From: JBJKSO01 sp046703825
GTDB taxonomy: Bacteria > Chloroflexota > Dormibacteria > Aeolococcales > Bog-877
Direction: 5' to 3'
DNA: 64,000 nt
Assembly (NCBI GenBank): GCA_046703825.1
Contig: JBJKSO010000105.1
Location: 3,146-67,145, forward strand
The notes beneath the pieces are model-generated. The model was not told where the DNA came from. It saw only the letters and a program-made list of their open reading frames with translations, and did no database searches. Positions 46,542-58,176 of this stretch are shown piece after piece. The stretch's first letter is position 1; every line of letters starts with the position of its first letter. Position numbers and translations under genes: made by a program.

Positions 46542-48067
46542 CCGCGGGCCGAGGGGCGGCTCGCCGGTGAGGCGGCAGCGGTGGAGGGAGTCGTTGCCGA
46601 CTCGCCGCCGGTCGGCGCGGCCGGCCCGGCGGCGGCACCGCGACGGCTCAGGTCGCGGTACCCGGATTGAACCGCCGCAAGCGCCATGAAGACCATCGAA
46701 GCGTAGAAGGCCGCGTGCAGACCCGAGGTAAAGCTTCCGGCCAGTTGGGGGCTGAGGCGGAACGTCCCGACGAAGATGGCGAAGGCTACCCCGCGGGGAA
46801 TGGAGCGGGCGGCGATCAGGATCGCCACGGAGAAGGAGAAGACCATGCCGACGTTGGCGAAGGTGCGCAGCAGTCCCGAGGCGGTGCCGAAGGCCCGACC
46901 GGGAGCCACCTTCATCACGGAGGCGTTGTTGGCGGGGAAGAACGCCCCCGCCCCGACGCCGTTGACGATCGAGGCGACGACGATCAGCCAGAGGCCGGTG
47001 GAGACGCCCAGCTGGGCGTAGAGCAAAAGCGCAACCTTTTCGAGCACGAGTCCGACCGTTGCCGGCCAGACCACCCCGATACGGTCGGAGAGCCGGCCCG
47101 CGGCCGGTCCCACCACGCCGCCGAGGAGGTATCCCGGCACCAGCAGCAAAGAGGCGTCGAGCGGGCTCAGGCGCCGCACGCCCTGCAGGTACATGATCAC
47201 CAAAAACAGGACCGCGAAGTTGGCCAGCGATTGCAGCAAGGAGGCCAGCAGGGCAGGGGTCATGGTCGGGATGCGGAACAGGGAAAGGTTGACCATCGGG
47301 GCGCGGATGAGCCGCTCCAGCAGCACGAAAACCAGCAGCAGCACTATCCCGCCAACCAAAAACCCGATGGTCGAAGGCGCCAGGTTGGACGTCGCCAGCG
47401 AGGTCATGGACCAGAGCACGCCGAAGAGGCCACCCCCAAGCGCCAGCATTCCGGCCCAGTCCATCCGCTGCCGCACCCGGGGCCCATGGTCGTGAAGCAC
47501 CCGCAGGGCCATGGCGAAGGCGATCAGCCCCGCGGGAATGTTGATCCAGAAGATCCAGCGCCAATCGACGTAGGTGATGATCACGCCGCCGAGGAGGATG
47601 CCGAGAATCGCGCCGACGCTCCAGCCCGCGCTGTTGAAGCCGTAGGCCCGGCCCCGGAGGTGGGCAGGAAAGTTGTCGGCGATCACGGCGCCGCTGTTGG
47701 CGCTGATCAGCGCCCCTCCCACTCCTTGGACGATCCGGAATCCGATGATGGTGGCTTCGTTGACGGCCAGGGCGCAGAGCGCCGAGCCGACGATGAAGAT
47801 GATGAAACCGGCCTCGTACATGCGCACCCGGCCGAACATGTCCCCGAGCCGGCCAACCTGGGTTGCCAGCAGGGTGATCACCAGCAGGTAGCCGATGATG
47901 ACCCAGACCACGTGGGCGAGCGGGACATGCAGAGCTCGCTCCATCTCGGGGAGCGCCAACACCACGATGGTCGTGTCCACGGCGGCCATCAGCACGCCGA
48001 TCACGATCACGGTCAGCGCCAGACCGGGACGCGTCCGCGGTCCGGCGGGAGCGTCCGCCACGCTCAC
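46538..48067 (-). CDS. MFS transporter, DHA2 (EmrB/QacA) family
   Basis: 509 residues with fourteen predicted helices. AAVDTTIVVLALPEMERAL carries the D-x-T/I motif of the first helix, GRLGDMFGRVRMYEAG is motif A, and GWSVGAILGILLGGVI is motif C. The family exports drugs and other amphipathic compounds against protons. The start is GTG. It is preceded by 140 bases without genes and ends on the CTAG shared with udgX. Confidence 0.92.
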   Translation of the reverse strand: MSVADAPAGPRTRPGLALTVIVIGVLMAAVDTTIVVLALPEMERALHVPLAHVVWVIIGYLLVITLLATQVGRLGDMFGRVRMYEAGFIIFIVGSALCALAVNEATIIGFRIVQGVGGALISANSGAVIADNFPAHLRGRAYGFNSAGWSVGAILGILLGGVIITYVDWRWIFWINIPAGLIAFAMALRVLHDHGPRVRQRMDWAGMLALGGGLFGVLWSMTSLATSNLAPSTIGFLVGGIVLLLVFVLLERLIRAPMVNLSLFRIPTMTPALLASLLQSLANFAVLFLVIMYLQGVRRLSPLDASLLLVPGYLLGGVVGPAAGRLSDRIGVVWPATVGLVLEKVALLLYAQLGVSTGLWLIVVASIVNGVGAGAFFPANNASVMKVAPGRAFGTASGLLRTFANVGMVFSFSVAILIAARSIPRGVAFAIFVGTFRLSPQLAGSFTSGLHAAFYASMVFMALAAVQSGYRDLSRRGAAAGPAAPTGGESATTPSTAAASPASRPSARG

Positions 48068-48207
48068 GCAAAGTCTCCTACGGTCTCGGCTCCACTGGGG
48101 CTGTCACGCTGGGGCGCCCTGCGCTCATCGGCGAAATCGTCCGCCGAGCCACCAGCGGAACCGCCCCGGACGAGTATGGCACGGGAGCCGCGCCGACCGG
48201 TGCAGCC

Positions 48208-49203
48208 TCAGTAGCCCAGAGCCGGGTCCACCCGGTTCAGCAGCGGCTCGCCAGCCAACCAGCGCACCATCTGCTCGGCGAAGAACCGCGAAGTCCTCCT
48301 GGCGAAGTGCTCCGAACTCCAGCTCACGTGGGGGCTGACGTAGACGCCGGGGGCCCGCCAGAGCGGCGAGCTGGCCGGCAGCGGCTCCTGCGCGAAGGCG
48401 TCCAGATAGGCGGCGGCCGGCCGCCCCTCGGCCATGGCCACCAGGAGACCCGGCTCGTCCACGATCGCGCCCCGGGCAACGTTGATCAGGACACTGCCTT
48501 CCGCCAACTTCGCCAGCACCCCGGCGGTGACCCGGCCGCGGGTTTCGGGAGTCCGCGGGGCGGCGATCAGCAGGGCGTCTGCCCCAGTCACCGCCTCCTC
48601 CAGGCGCTCGGCACCGAACACCTCCTCCACCCCGGATCCGGAGGGAAGCTGGGGGTGGCGGCGGACTGCAACCACCCGGGTGCCGAACTGGTACAGCCGC
48701 CGGGTCACCTCCTGGCCTATGCGCCCCATCCCCATCACCGCCACCCGCAGATCAGCCAGCTCCCGCATTCTAACTTCCTGAAAAAAATGCTGTTGCCGGA
48801 GCCGGTCCAGCTCCGGGAATGCCTTCACGTGGTGGAGAAGGCACGCGATCACGAATTCGGAAATAGGCCCGGCGGTGACTCCTGCAGAGTGGGTAAGCAC
48901 CGCCTGGTCGAACTGGTCGAACAGCGGCTCCAGGTCATCGATGCCGGCGCTGACGGAGTGCACCCAACGCACTTCGGGATGCGCTGCCAGCGCCTCGCGA
49001 AACGGGTCTTCAGGCAGGCCGCCAAGCCGGCCCGGGAAGAGCCGCAGGATGACGTCAACCCGGCCGAGCCGGTGCATGTTCGTCTCCGGGCCGGCAACGA
49101 TGAACTTGACCCGATCCCGGCCCACCATCTGGGCCGCCAGCACCAGGTCCGGTTCGGGCAGCCGACCGACAACCAGACAGCGAGCCGGATCTGCCACCGC
49201 CAC
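48208..49203 (-). CDS. D-2-hydroxyacid dehydrogenase
   Basis: 331 residues. The NAD-binding fold shows VMGMGRIGQEVTRRL. Catalytic residues are arginine in INVARGAIVDE, glutamate in FAQEPLP and histidine in VSPHVSWSS. It should interconvert a 2-oxoacid and a D-2-hydroxyacid with NAD(P)H. It starts at GTG with GGAGG upstream and lies divergent from the rhodanese gene, 75 bases apart. Substrate not deducible. Confidence 0.92.
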   Translation of the reverse strand: MAVADPARCLVVGRLPEPDLVLAAQMVGRDRVKFIVAGPETNMHRLGRVDVILRLFPGRLGGLPEDPFREALAAHPEVRWVHSVSAGIDDLEPLFDQFDQAVLTHSAGVTAGPISEFVIACLLHHVKAFPELDRLRQQHFFQEVRMRELADLRVAVMGMGRIGQEVTRRLYQFGTRVVAVRRHPQLPSGSGVEEVFGAERLEEAVTGADALLIAAPRTPETRGRVTAGVLAKLAEGSVLINVARGAIVDEPGLLVAMAEGRPAAAYLDAFAQEPLPASSPLWRAPGVYVSPHVSWSSEHFARRTSRFFAEQMVRWLAGEPLLNRVDPALGY

Positions 49204-49278
49204 CTCAGCCTCCGATCAAAGCCCGTTGCTCGCACGCTTCGCCCAGCGCCCGACGGTCCCCGCCGCGATCATGGTGCC

Positions 49279-50112
49279 ATGCCCGCCTTCACCAAGCCCC
49301 TGGTGAGCCCCGAGTGGCTCATCGCCCACCTGCAGGACCGCGACCTGGTCGTGCTCGACGCACGCTGGGACCTGGCCAAGGGTGCCCGTCGCGACGCCTA
49401 CCAGCTCTCCCACATCCCCGGGGCACAGTTCGTTGACCTGGACCGGGATCTGGCGGGGCCGCCCGGGGCTAACGGCCGGCATCCGCTGCCTGAGCCCGAG
49501 AACTTCGGGGCGGCGATGCGAGCGGTCGGCATCTCGGCCGCCAACCGGGTGGTGGTCTACGACGAATGCACCGGGGCGGCAGCCCGGTCTTGGTGGATGC
49601 TGAGGGCGGTGGGGCTGTCGGAGGTCGCGGTGCTGGAGGGCGGCTGGCAGGCTTGGCTGGCAGCATCTGGACCCACCCGGGGAGGTGACGAGGCGGCCAC
49701 CGCCGGCGGCCTGACGGTCACCAGCTTTGCGGGTCGGGTGGATGCCGACGAGGTCCAGCGGTTCCTGGACGAGGGCCTGCCCGTTCTCGATGCGCGCTCC
49801 AGCGAGCGCTTTCGCGGGGTGCCGAACCAGCTCGACCCGCGGCCGGGGCACATCCCCGGCGCCACCAGCCTGCCCTGGACCGAGGCGCTACCTGGCTGCC
49901 ATCCCCGGTCGCCGCAGGAGCTTCGCGACCTGGTTGGCCAGCGCTTGGGCGGCGCAGCTCCCGCCGCCGCGTACTGCGGATCGGGGGTGACCGCAGCGGC
50001 CCTGATTCTGGCCCTGGAGACCGCCGGCATCACCGGCGTCAAGCTGTACCCCGGCTCCTACAGCGAGTGGGCCCTGGATCCGCGCCGCCAAGTCGAGACC
50101 GAGCTGGCCTAG
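49279..50112 (+). CDS. Thiosulfate/3-mercaptopyruvate sulfurtransferase (tandem rhodanese)
   Basis: 277 residues with two rhodanese domains. The first (about 1-120) has SHIPGAQFVDLDRDL and lacks the active cysteine. The second (about 140-277) has GHIPGATSLPW and the active-site loop YCGSGVTAA, whose cysteine forms the persulfide. The CGSGVTA loop is typical of thiosulfate-type enzymes. It transfers sulfane sulfur to a thiophilic acceptor. The stop shares CTAG with the convergent SDR gene. Confidence 0.93.
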   Translation: MPAFTKPLVSPEWLIAHLQDRDLVVLDARWDLAKGARRDAYQLSHIPGAQFVDLDRDLAGPPGANGRHPLPEPENFGAAMRAVGISAANRVVVYDECTGAAARSWWMLRAVGLSEVAVLEGGWQAWLAASGPTRGGDEAATAGGLTVTSFAGRVDADEVQRFLDEGLPVLDARSSERFRGVPNQLDPRPGHIPGATSLPWTEALPGCHPRSPQELRDLVGQRLGGAAPAAAYCGSGVTAAALILALETAGITGVKLYPGSYSEWALDPRRQVETELA

Positions 50113-50846
50113 CGCCGGGCCACCTTGTAGGAGGTCGCCTGCTGGACCGGGCGGATCACGATCTCGTCCAGATCCACGTTCGGCGGCCTGGTGGCCGCAA
50201 ACACCACCACCTCGGCCACATCGTCCGCCGTGAGCGCATCCACCCCGGCATAGACCCGCTCCGCCCGCTCCGCGTCTCCCTGGAAGCGGTTGATGGAGAA
50301 GTCGGTGCGAACCAGCCCGGGACAGAGCTCGGTGATCCGGATCGGCCGCCCGACGAGCTCGAGCCGCAAGGTGCGGCTGATCGCCCGCACCGCGTGCTTG
50401 ACGGCGGTGTAGCCGGCTCCGCCCTCGTACACCTCCATCGCGGCGATCGAGGACAGGTTGAGGATGAGCCCGCGTCCGGAGCGCTCCAGGGCGGGGATCA
50501 GGGCCTTGGTCATGCGCACCAAGCCCATGACGTTCACTTCCCACATCCAGCTCCAGTTCTCCGGAACCGTCTGCTCGATCGGCTCCAGCCCCCTGGCCCC
50601 GCCCGCGTTGTTGACCAAGACGGCGAGTTCCTCGACGCCCTGGCAGAACTCCGAGACGCTGACCGGATCGGTCACGTCCAGCACCCGGTATCGGGCGCCG
50701 AGCTCAGCCGCCAACGGCTGCAGGCGCTCCTCCCGGCGCGCGCCGAGGAGGAGGTCGAATCCAGCCCGCGACAGGTGCCGAGCGCACGCCTCGCCGATCC
50801 CGGCGCTCGCACCAGTGACTACCGCCAGCGGCCGCCCTGTCGCCAT
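50109..50846 (-). CDS. Short-chain dehydrogenase/reductase
   Basis: 245 residues, classical SDR. TGASAGIGEACARHL binds the cofactor, NNAGG marks the fold, and the catalytic triad is serine in LNLSSIAAM with YTAVKHAV (Tyr, Lys). ATG 50846 has GGGGAGG upstream; the TTG in front of it is not needed. It is an NAD(P)-dependent alcohol/ketone oxidoreductase of unknown substrate. Confidence 0.92.
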   Translation of the reverse strand: MATGRPLAVVTGASAGIGEACARHLSRAGFDLLLGARREERLQPLAAELGARYRVLDVTDPVSVSEFCQGVEELAVLVNNAGGARGLEPIEQTVPENWSWMWEVNVMGLVRMTKALIPALERSGRGLILNLSSIAAMEVYEGGAGYTAVKHAVRAISRTLRLELVGRPIRITELCPGLVRTDFSINRFQGDAERAERVYAGVDALTADDVAEVVVFAATRPPNVDLDEIVIRPVQQATSYKVARR

Positions 50847-50878
50847 CAAACAACCTCCCCGAGAAGACTCTTGCCTAG

Positions 50879-50896
50879 CGAGGCGGCGCCGCCTCG
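50879..50896. repeat. 18-base perfect palindrome upstream of the SDR gene
   Basis: CGAGGCGGCGCCGCCTCG reads the same on both strands. It lies 33 bases upstream of the SDR start, followed by a second small hairpin (CCTCCG-TCG-CGGAGG). Together they could be an operator or RNA structure. No second copy was noticed in the window. Confidence 0.4.
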
Positions 50897-51119
50897 AGGC
50901 GACCTAATCCTCCGTCGCGGAGGTGGCTTGGGATGCCCATCTGCTCGCCCAGCTAGCGGGCGGGGTGCCCGATCCGTCGCTGCGCGCTCTAACAGCGTGC
51001 CTCTGGGTGCCGCGCAAGCAAACGTTCTGCCTGTTCGCGACCGCCGCCTTGCGAGAAGGGAGTTGCCGACTCTCATGGGTCGGCTGCGCGTGGCTCAACC
51101 ACTCGCTATCGTCGCGGTC

Positions 51120-51968
51120 ATGGTCGCTTTCACAGAAATCGCCGACCGGGTTTGGGTTGCACGCTACGACTGGGCGGACGTCAACATCACCGCGATTGGC
51201 AGCGAGCGGGGCCTCGTTGTGGTGGACACGCACGGCTCTGCTGCGGCAGGGCGCAACGTGCTCGAGGACCTGGATCGGCTCGGCGCTGGCTCCGTGGTTC
51301 ACGTCGTCAACAGTCATTGGCACTGGGATCACACCTTCGGCAACGCAGCTTTCCGTGAGGGCACTCGGGGAGCGCCGATTCATGCTCACGAAGAGGCTGC
51401 GAATTGGCTGGCCGACAAGGGCGAGCACATGAAACGCCTCATCGAATCTCGAGATGATGCCCACGGTGCTGAGGTCGCGGCCACCGAAATCGTCATTCCA
51501 GACGAGACCTTCGCCGATGCGCGCACGCTAGATCTAGGAGATCGGGCGGTTGAACTGGTGTTCCCGGGCCGCGGCCACACTTCCGGCGACATCGTCCTCC
51601 GAATCATGGACGTAGACGTTCTGGTCGCTGGAGACTTGATCGAGGAGTCGGCAAAACCCTGGATAGGGATGGATTCGTGGCCCCTTGAGTGGCCGACCAC
51701 CCTCGACAACGTGCTCAGGCTGACGACGGACGAGACCTTGACCGTCCCGGGGCACGGCGTGGTGGTGGATCGTACATTCGTCCGAATGCAACGAGATGAG
51801 ATCTCTCAGATCGTGAAGACAGTCGAGGCGCTCGCTGGCCTCGGTGTGCCGGTTGACGACGCGTTGGCCGAGGGAGAGTGGCCTTGGGAGGCAGACGCAC
51901 GTATCCAAAACGCGGTTCGGCGCGGCTATCAGGCGCTCATGTCGCCAAGGCAAGTTCTGCAGGAGTGA
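51120..51968 (+). CDS. Metallo-beta-lactamase fold hydrolase
   Basis: 282 residues from ATG 51120. The zinc motif HWHWDH (in VNSHWHWDHTFG), the histidine in FPGRGHTSGDIV, the bridging aspartate in LVAGDLIE and the last histidine in VPGHGVV are in place. The family hydrolyses thioesters, lactones or beta-lactams; the substrate here is unknown. Codon use is more mixed and GC lower than in adjacent genes, which suggests recent arrival together with the methyltransferase remnant downstream. Confidence 0.9.
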   Translation: MVAFTEIADRVWVARYDWADVNITAIGSERGLVVVDTHGSAAAGRNVLEDLDRLGAGSVVHVVNSHWHWDHTFGNAAFREGTRGAPIHAHEEAANWLADKGEHMKRLIESRDDAHGAEVAATEIVIPDETFADARTLDLGDRAVELVFPGRGHTSGDIVLRIMDVDVLVAGDLIEESAKPWIGMDSWPLEWPTTLDNVLRLTTDETLTVPGHGVVVDRTFVRMQRDEISQIVKTVEALAGLGVPVDDALAEGEWPWEADARIQNAVRRGYQALMSPRQVLQE

Positions 51969-52198
51969 ACTCTGCAACTCTACGGCTCGGTGTTCGCCGC
52001 AAGGAAGTCGAAGAGCCCAGTCCTGAGCCTCTCCTGGCGCGACAACCGCCCGTGTACGTCGGCCTCCTCTTCTTCCTGGGTATCCGTGCTCGGGCCACCT
52101 CCTGACCAAACAGAGCCAGCGCCGACCCTTTGTCAGTGGTGGCGGTGGGCTGCCACTTCGGTAAAGCAGTGGCGTCCTCGTCGCCTACGGTGAGCCCG

Positions 52199-52987
52199 AT
52201 GAGCAAGGAGGACAAGTTTGGCGCCGCCGCAGACGCATGGTTGTCGGGCCTCGGGCTCGTCCGCGACGCCGTTCGCCAGGAGCTCGTGCACCGCCAGCTT
52301 GTCGCCGACCTCCCACGGGCAGGGGGACCGCTCCGGGTGCTCGACGCCGGCTCCGGGCAGGGCACCCAGGCCATTGCGCTGAGCCCGGCTCGGCCACGAA
52401 GTAGTCGGCCTCGACCTATCGGGCCAGCTGCTGGACGAGGCGCGCCGTGCCGCTGCCGACGAACCGTCCAGCGTCCGCCGTCGCCTCGCGTTCGTGCGCG
52501 GCGAACTGCTCGCTCTCGGGCCCGAGCACACAGGCTGCTAAGACGTCGTGTGCTGCCACGGCGTCGCCATGTACCTCCCCTGCCCTCGACCCGACGGCTG
52601 CCGCAATGTGCGAGGCGTGCCGGCACCGGCGGGCTCCTCTCAGTGGTGACGAGGAACCGGGCAGGCATTGCCATGCGGGCCGGGATGACGGACTGGGAAG
52701 GTGCCGTGAAGGCCTTCGACACCCGCTACTAGCAGAACCGCCTCGGCATCGAGGCTCTCCGCGCGGACGAGCCGGGGGAGGTCCGGGCGGCTTTGATAGC
52801 AAGGGGAGCCACTGTCGTCGCCTGGTGCGCAGTGCGGCTCTTCAGCGACCACTGGGGCCCCGCGCAGCCAGGCCCTGACTTCGCCAAGTTGGCGGCGGCC
52901 GAGGAAGAGGCCGGGCGCCGGGACCCCTACCAGTCGCGCAAGGCGCTGACGCACACCGTCGCTCGGTTGAACGGGACGCCCGGGTAG
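52199..52987 (+). pseudogene. Decayed SAM-dependent methyltransferase
   Basis: From ATG 52199 the frame reads MSKEDKFGAAADAWLSG, then VLDAGSGQGTQAIAL, a class I methyltransferase nucleotide loop. The sequence then slips near 52385 into another frame (EVVGLDLSGQLLDEAR). That frame meets TAA at 52539 and slips twice more before GGLLSVVTRNRAGIAMR resumes in the first frame, which is cut by TAG at 52730. Reading continues to LNGTPG and a stop at 52987. At least three indels and two nonsense codons make it nonfunctional. All parts together match a complete protein of about 260 residues. Confidence 0.88.
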
Positions 52988-53136
52988 TCGTTCGAGTTTT
53001 TGGGCCCAAAGGCTTACATCGGTAAGTGCGGAGCCTGAATTAGGTGCAGAACTCAGGTGTGTCAGGAGCCGCGACGGTTGTCGCAGCCACGCGTAGTCGG
53101 CGAGCTGCGCGCACATGCCACCTCTGCCAGGGAGCA

Positions 53137-55179
<2,043 letters not shown>

Positions 55180-55230
55180 CGGTCCAACCTACTCCGCTGG
55201 CCCCGCTGAGGCGGCTGAGACAATCGACTG

Positions 55231-56133
55231 GTGCCTGAGCGCTCAGCGGAGTTGCCCCCCTGGCCCCTTCGGACCGGGCTGGATCTCACCGCTGCCGTGC
55301 TGCACCTGCTGGGCCGGCGTCGCTATTTCGTATCCGATGCCGTCGCCAACGCCTGCTTCGCTCTCCAGCCCTCGCGGCGCGAGGCGACCATCGCCAACTA
55401 CCGGGCAGGTTTTCCGGGGATCGGGCGCCGTCGGGCCAGGCGCTACGCCGCCCAGAGCTACCGCCGGTACGCCCGCACCGCACTCGACTTTGTGTACCTG
55501 CACCGTTTGCCTCGTCGCAAGCTCATACCCCTATTCCAAGTGGCGGGGGCGCACCACTTCTTCGAGGTTCAGGAGGGAGGACAGGGAGGCATCCTGGTCC
55601 TGATCCACCAGGGAAGCTGGGACGCGGCGGGCGCCTACGCCTCCACAGCGCTGGGTATCCCGATCACGGCGGTCATGGCCGACGAGCAGAACCACTCGCT
55701 GGCGCGCCTTGTGATCTGGGCCCGCAGCCTGCTGGGCATCGAGGCGGTGGCCGCCGCGCGCTCACCCCGGAAACTGATCGCGACACTGCGGAGCGGCCGC
55801 TGGCTGGCGTTGCTGGCTGACATCCCCGGCGACACCCCCTCGGTGACGGTTGACTTTCTCGGCCGGCGCACCTACTTCTCCGTGGCACCGGGCTTGCTGG
55901 CCGCCCACAGCGGGGTCCCGCTGGTGGCGGTAACCACCAGCCACACCCCAGCTGGTGGTTACCTGCTCGAGGCCCACCCGCCTTTGCGAGTGGCGAGGGG
56001 CACTCCTCCGGACCAGGCTCTGGCGCCAATCATGCGCTACTTCGAGGCGGCGGTCCGCCGCTGGCCGTACGAGTGGTTTCCCTTTGACCGCGACCGCTTG
56101 TTCACTGCCGATGGCCACGCACGGCCAGACTGA
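55231..56133 (+). CDS. Lysophospholipid acyltransferase family protein (HtrB/PatA-like)
   Basis: 300 residues from GTG. The active-site HxxxxD is LIHQGSWDAAG, followed by GIPITAVMADEQ and LLADIPGDTPSVTVDFLGR as second and third family blocks. The group includes lipid A acyltransferases and mycobacterial PatA, which acylates phosphatidylinositol mannosides. With the GT4 gene overlapping its end, a PatA-like role on a glycolipid is the best guess. It is the first gene of a four- or five-gene operon. Confidence 0.87.
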   Translation: MPERSAELPPWPLRTGLDLTAAVLHLLGRRRYFVSDAVANACFALQPSRREATIANYRAGFPGIGRRRARRYAAQSYRRYARTALDFVYLHRLPRRKLIPLFQVAGAHHFFEVQEGGQGGILVLIHQGSWDAAGAYASTALGIPITAVMADEQNHSLARLVIWARSLLGIEAVAAARSPRKLIATLRSGRWLALLADIPGDTPSVTVDFLGRRTYFSVAPGLLAAHSGVPLVAVTTSHTPAGGYLLEAHPPLRVARGTPPDQALAPIMRYFEAAVRRWPYEWFPFDRDRLFTADGHARPD

Positions 56134-57301
56134 GCGTCCGGGTTCGGGCCCCCACCTGCGCGTGGCCTGGTTCGGCCACGCCGTCGGCCGGCGCAGCGAC
56201 GGCCTGACCACCTACTCGAGCCAGGTGGTCAGCGGCCTGGTGGATCGTGGTTGCGAGGTCTACTTTCACCACGCCAGCGCGGACGGGGACTGGGTTCCGG
56301 TAGATCAGCGTCACAACTTCAGCTGGTGGACCAGGCGATTCAAGACGGTTACCGTCCTGGCGCCCGGGGAGCGGCGGCGGATCTCCGCATGGCTCCACCA
56401 GCAGCGCCCAGACGTGCTTCACTGCTCGCTCAGCTTCACGCTCAGCGACGGCTGGCTGGGAAGGGAGGCGCGGAGGGTGGGCGCCTGTGCCGTGTGCACC
56501 TTCCACCTCCCGTTCGGCCGCCCCGGCAGCCGCCGGGAAATGGTGATGCACCAGCTCCACCGCTACTGGGCGCCCAGACTCCGTGAGTACGACCGGGTGA
56601 TCGTGTTCTCGGAAGACCACCGCCGCCGTCTGTCCGAGATCGGGCTGGATCCGGGCCGGATCGAGGTGGTACCCAACGCGGTCGACACCAACCAGTTCAG
56701 TCCCGGCCCCTCGCGCCTGCGCCGCGACCGGCTGCCTTCCAAGCGGCTGGTAGTCGGCTACATGGGGCGGCTGGACCCGGAGAAGGGAATCAGCGAGCTG
56801 CTGCGGGGATTCACCGAGGCGGCCAGTGAGGACTGCTCGCTCTTGCTGGCGGGAGGGGGCTCGCTGCGGCGGAGCGTGGAAGCGGCCGCCCGCAGTGATC
56901 CCCGGATCGTCTACCTGGGCCAGCTCACCACCCTGCGGGAGCGGCTCGACTTCTGGAGAGCCCTCGACGTCTTCTGCTTGCCTTCCAGCGCCGAGGGGCT
57001 CTCGCTCTCGCTCTTGGAGGCGATGGCTTGCGGCCGAGCTCTTGCGGCGACCCCGGCGGGCGGGTGGGACGCGGCACCGGAGGTAATCGCAAAACTGGCG
57101 CCGCAAGACCTGGGGCAATCGCTGGCGGAGTTGATCCAAAGTCTCACCGCCGAGCCCGAGCGGGCTCGCCAGCTGGGGCGGCTGGCACGGCTGGAGGCGG
57201 TGCGTCATTATGGCGTCGAAGCCATGCTGGATCGCCTTTTGGGCATCTACCACGCATGTCTGAGTTCGCCTGCAACCGTTGCCGGAGGCCTGGAGCCTTG
57301 A
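56111..57301 (+). CDS. GT4 family glycosyltransferase (PimA-like)
   Basis: 396 residues, GT-B fold. The N-terminal half has VAWFGHAVGRRSDGLTTYSS and CTFHLPFGRPGS; the C-terminal half has VVPNAVDTNQFSPG, GYMGRLDPEKGISELLRGF and the nucleotide-sugar site LPSSAEGLSLSLLEAMACGR. It would transfer a sugar, plausibly mannose, from a nucleotide donor to a lipid at the inner membrane face. Its ATG lies 23 bases inside the acyltransferase gene, so they are translationally linked. Confidence 0.9.
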   Translation: MATHGQTERPGSGPHLRVAWFGHAVGRRSDGLTTYSSQVVSGLVDRGCEVYFHHASADGDWVPVDQRHNFSWWTRRFKTVTVLAPGERRRISAWLHQQRPDVLHCSLSFTLSDGWLGREARRVGACAVCTFHLPFGRPGSRREMVMHQLHRYWAPRLREYDRVIVFSEDHRRRLSEIGLDPGRIEVVPNAVDTNQFSPGPSRLRRDRLPSKRLVVGYMGRLDPEKGISELLRGFTEAASEDCSLLLAGGGSLRRSVEAAARSDPRIVYLGQLTTLRERLDFWRALDVFCLPSSAEGLSLSLLEAMACGRALAATPAGGWDAAPEVIAKLAPQDLGQSLAELIQSLTAEPERARQLGRLARLEAVRHYGVEAMLDRLLGIYHACLSSPATVAGGLEP

Positions 57302-58176
57302 ACGCAGCCCACCCAACCGCCCTGGTGGTGGACAGCGGGGCGTGCCTGCCGCCGTCCTTGGGCGAGGCGCCCTGGGTCAACGTCGTGCCGATGTCGATCG
57401 AGGTGGACGGGCGAGCGCTCCGGGACGGAATCGACATAACCTCGGAGGAGCTCTACGCGCGGCTGGCATCCGATGCCCCGCTGCCGACCTCCAGCTCCCC
57501 TTCGCCCGGCGACTACCTGCGCGTCTTCCGCCAGCTGGAGGCGACGCAGATCGTCTGTCTCGGCATCCCCGAGACGTTCTCCATGATGGGCAGGTCTGCG
57601 CGGGTGGCGACCGAGATGCTGCGCAGCGAGCAGCCGCACAAGCGGGTGGAGGTGATCGACGTCGGCACCGCGGCGGGAGGTTACACCTTGGTGGCCGAGG
57701 CGGCGGCGGCGGCTTGCGAGGTGGGGCTGAGCTTAGAGCAGGTCGCGGAGCACACCCGGGCCGTCGCCCGCAGCGCCCGTGTGGTGGCGGCCCTGGACAC
57801 CCTGCGCTTCCTGGTGCGCAGCGGTCGGGTACCGGCCCTGGCGGGTCGCGGCGGCGACCTGCTCCATGTGCGCCCGCTGTTCTCCTTCACCGGGGGCGAC
57901 GTTCACCGCCTCGGGGTGGTGCGCGGAACCAAGCGCGCGGTCCGCGGGGTGGCCGAGCAGCTGCGCGAACAGGTGCCCACCGGCGCCAAGTGCCGCCTCG
58001 GGGTGTTCTGCGGCAGCGTGCCCCGCGCCGTGCCGGAGTTGATCTCGCATCTGGGCGAGCTCTTCGGCGACAGTCCGGTGGAGCGGCTCAGCCTGACCCC
58101 GGTGATCGCCCTGCACACGGGACCGGGGCTGATCGGCGCCGCAGCCGTCGCCGACCTTCCCCTCCCCGCGGCGTGA
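57298..58176 (+). CDS. DegV family fatty-acid-binding protein (FakB-like)
   Basis: 292 residues. Ligand-binding blocks are VVDSGACLPP, PTSSSPSPGDYLRVF with the serine pair that contacts the fatty acid carboxylate, IDVGTAAGGY and ALHTGPGLIG. FakB proteins present fatty acids to the kinase FakA for conversion to acyl-phosphate. TTG 57298 overlaps the GT4 stop (TTGA) and has GGAGG upstream; an ATG at 57256 is an alternative. The next gene encodes PlsY, which uses acyl-phosphate, so the context strongly supports this role. No fakA was found in the window. Confidence 0.88.
   Translation: MNAAHPTALVVDSGACLPPSLGEAPWVNVVPMSIEVDGRALRDGIDITSEELYARLASDAPLPTSSSPSPGDYLRVFRQLEATQIVCLGIPETFSMMGRSARVATEMLRSEQPHKRVEVIDVGTAAGGYTLVAEAAAAACEVGLSLEQVAEHTRAVARSARVVAALDTLRFLVRSGRVPALAGRGGDLLHVRPLFSFTGGDVHRLGVVRGTKRAVRGVAEQLREQVPTGAKCRLGVFCGSVPRAVPELISHLGELFGDSPVERLSLTPVIALHTGPGLIGAAAVADLPLPAA

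Noticed and set aside
46667..48214. Open frame of 515 codons on the plus strand opposite the DHA2 transporter
   Set aside because: Low-complexity charged product with no recognisable fold; the other strand has all MFS motifs.
52539..52732. In-frame TAA and TAG in the methyltransferase as possible recoding
   Set aside because: The same gene has at least three frame changes, and no recoding element or suppressor tRNA is seen. Decay is the simpler explanation.
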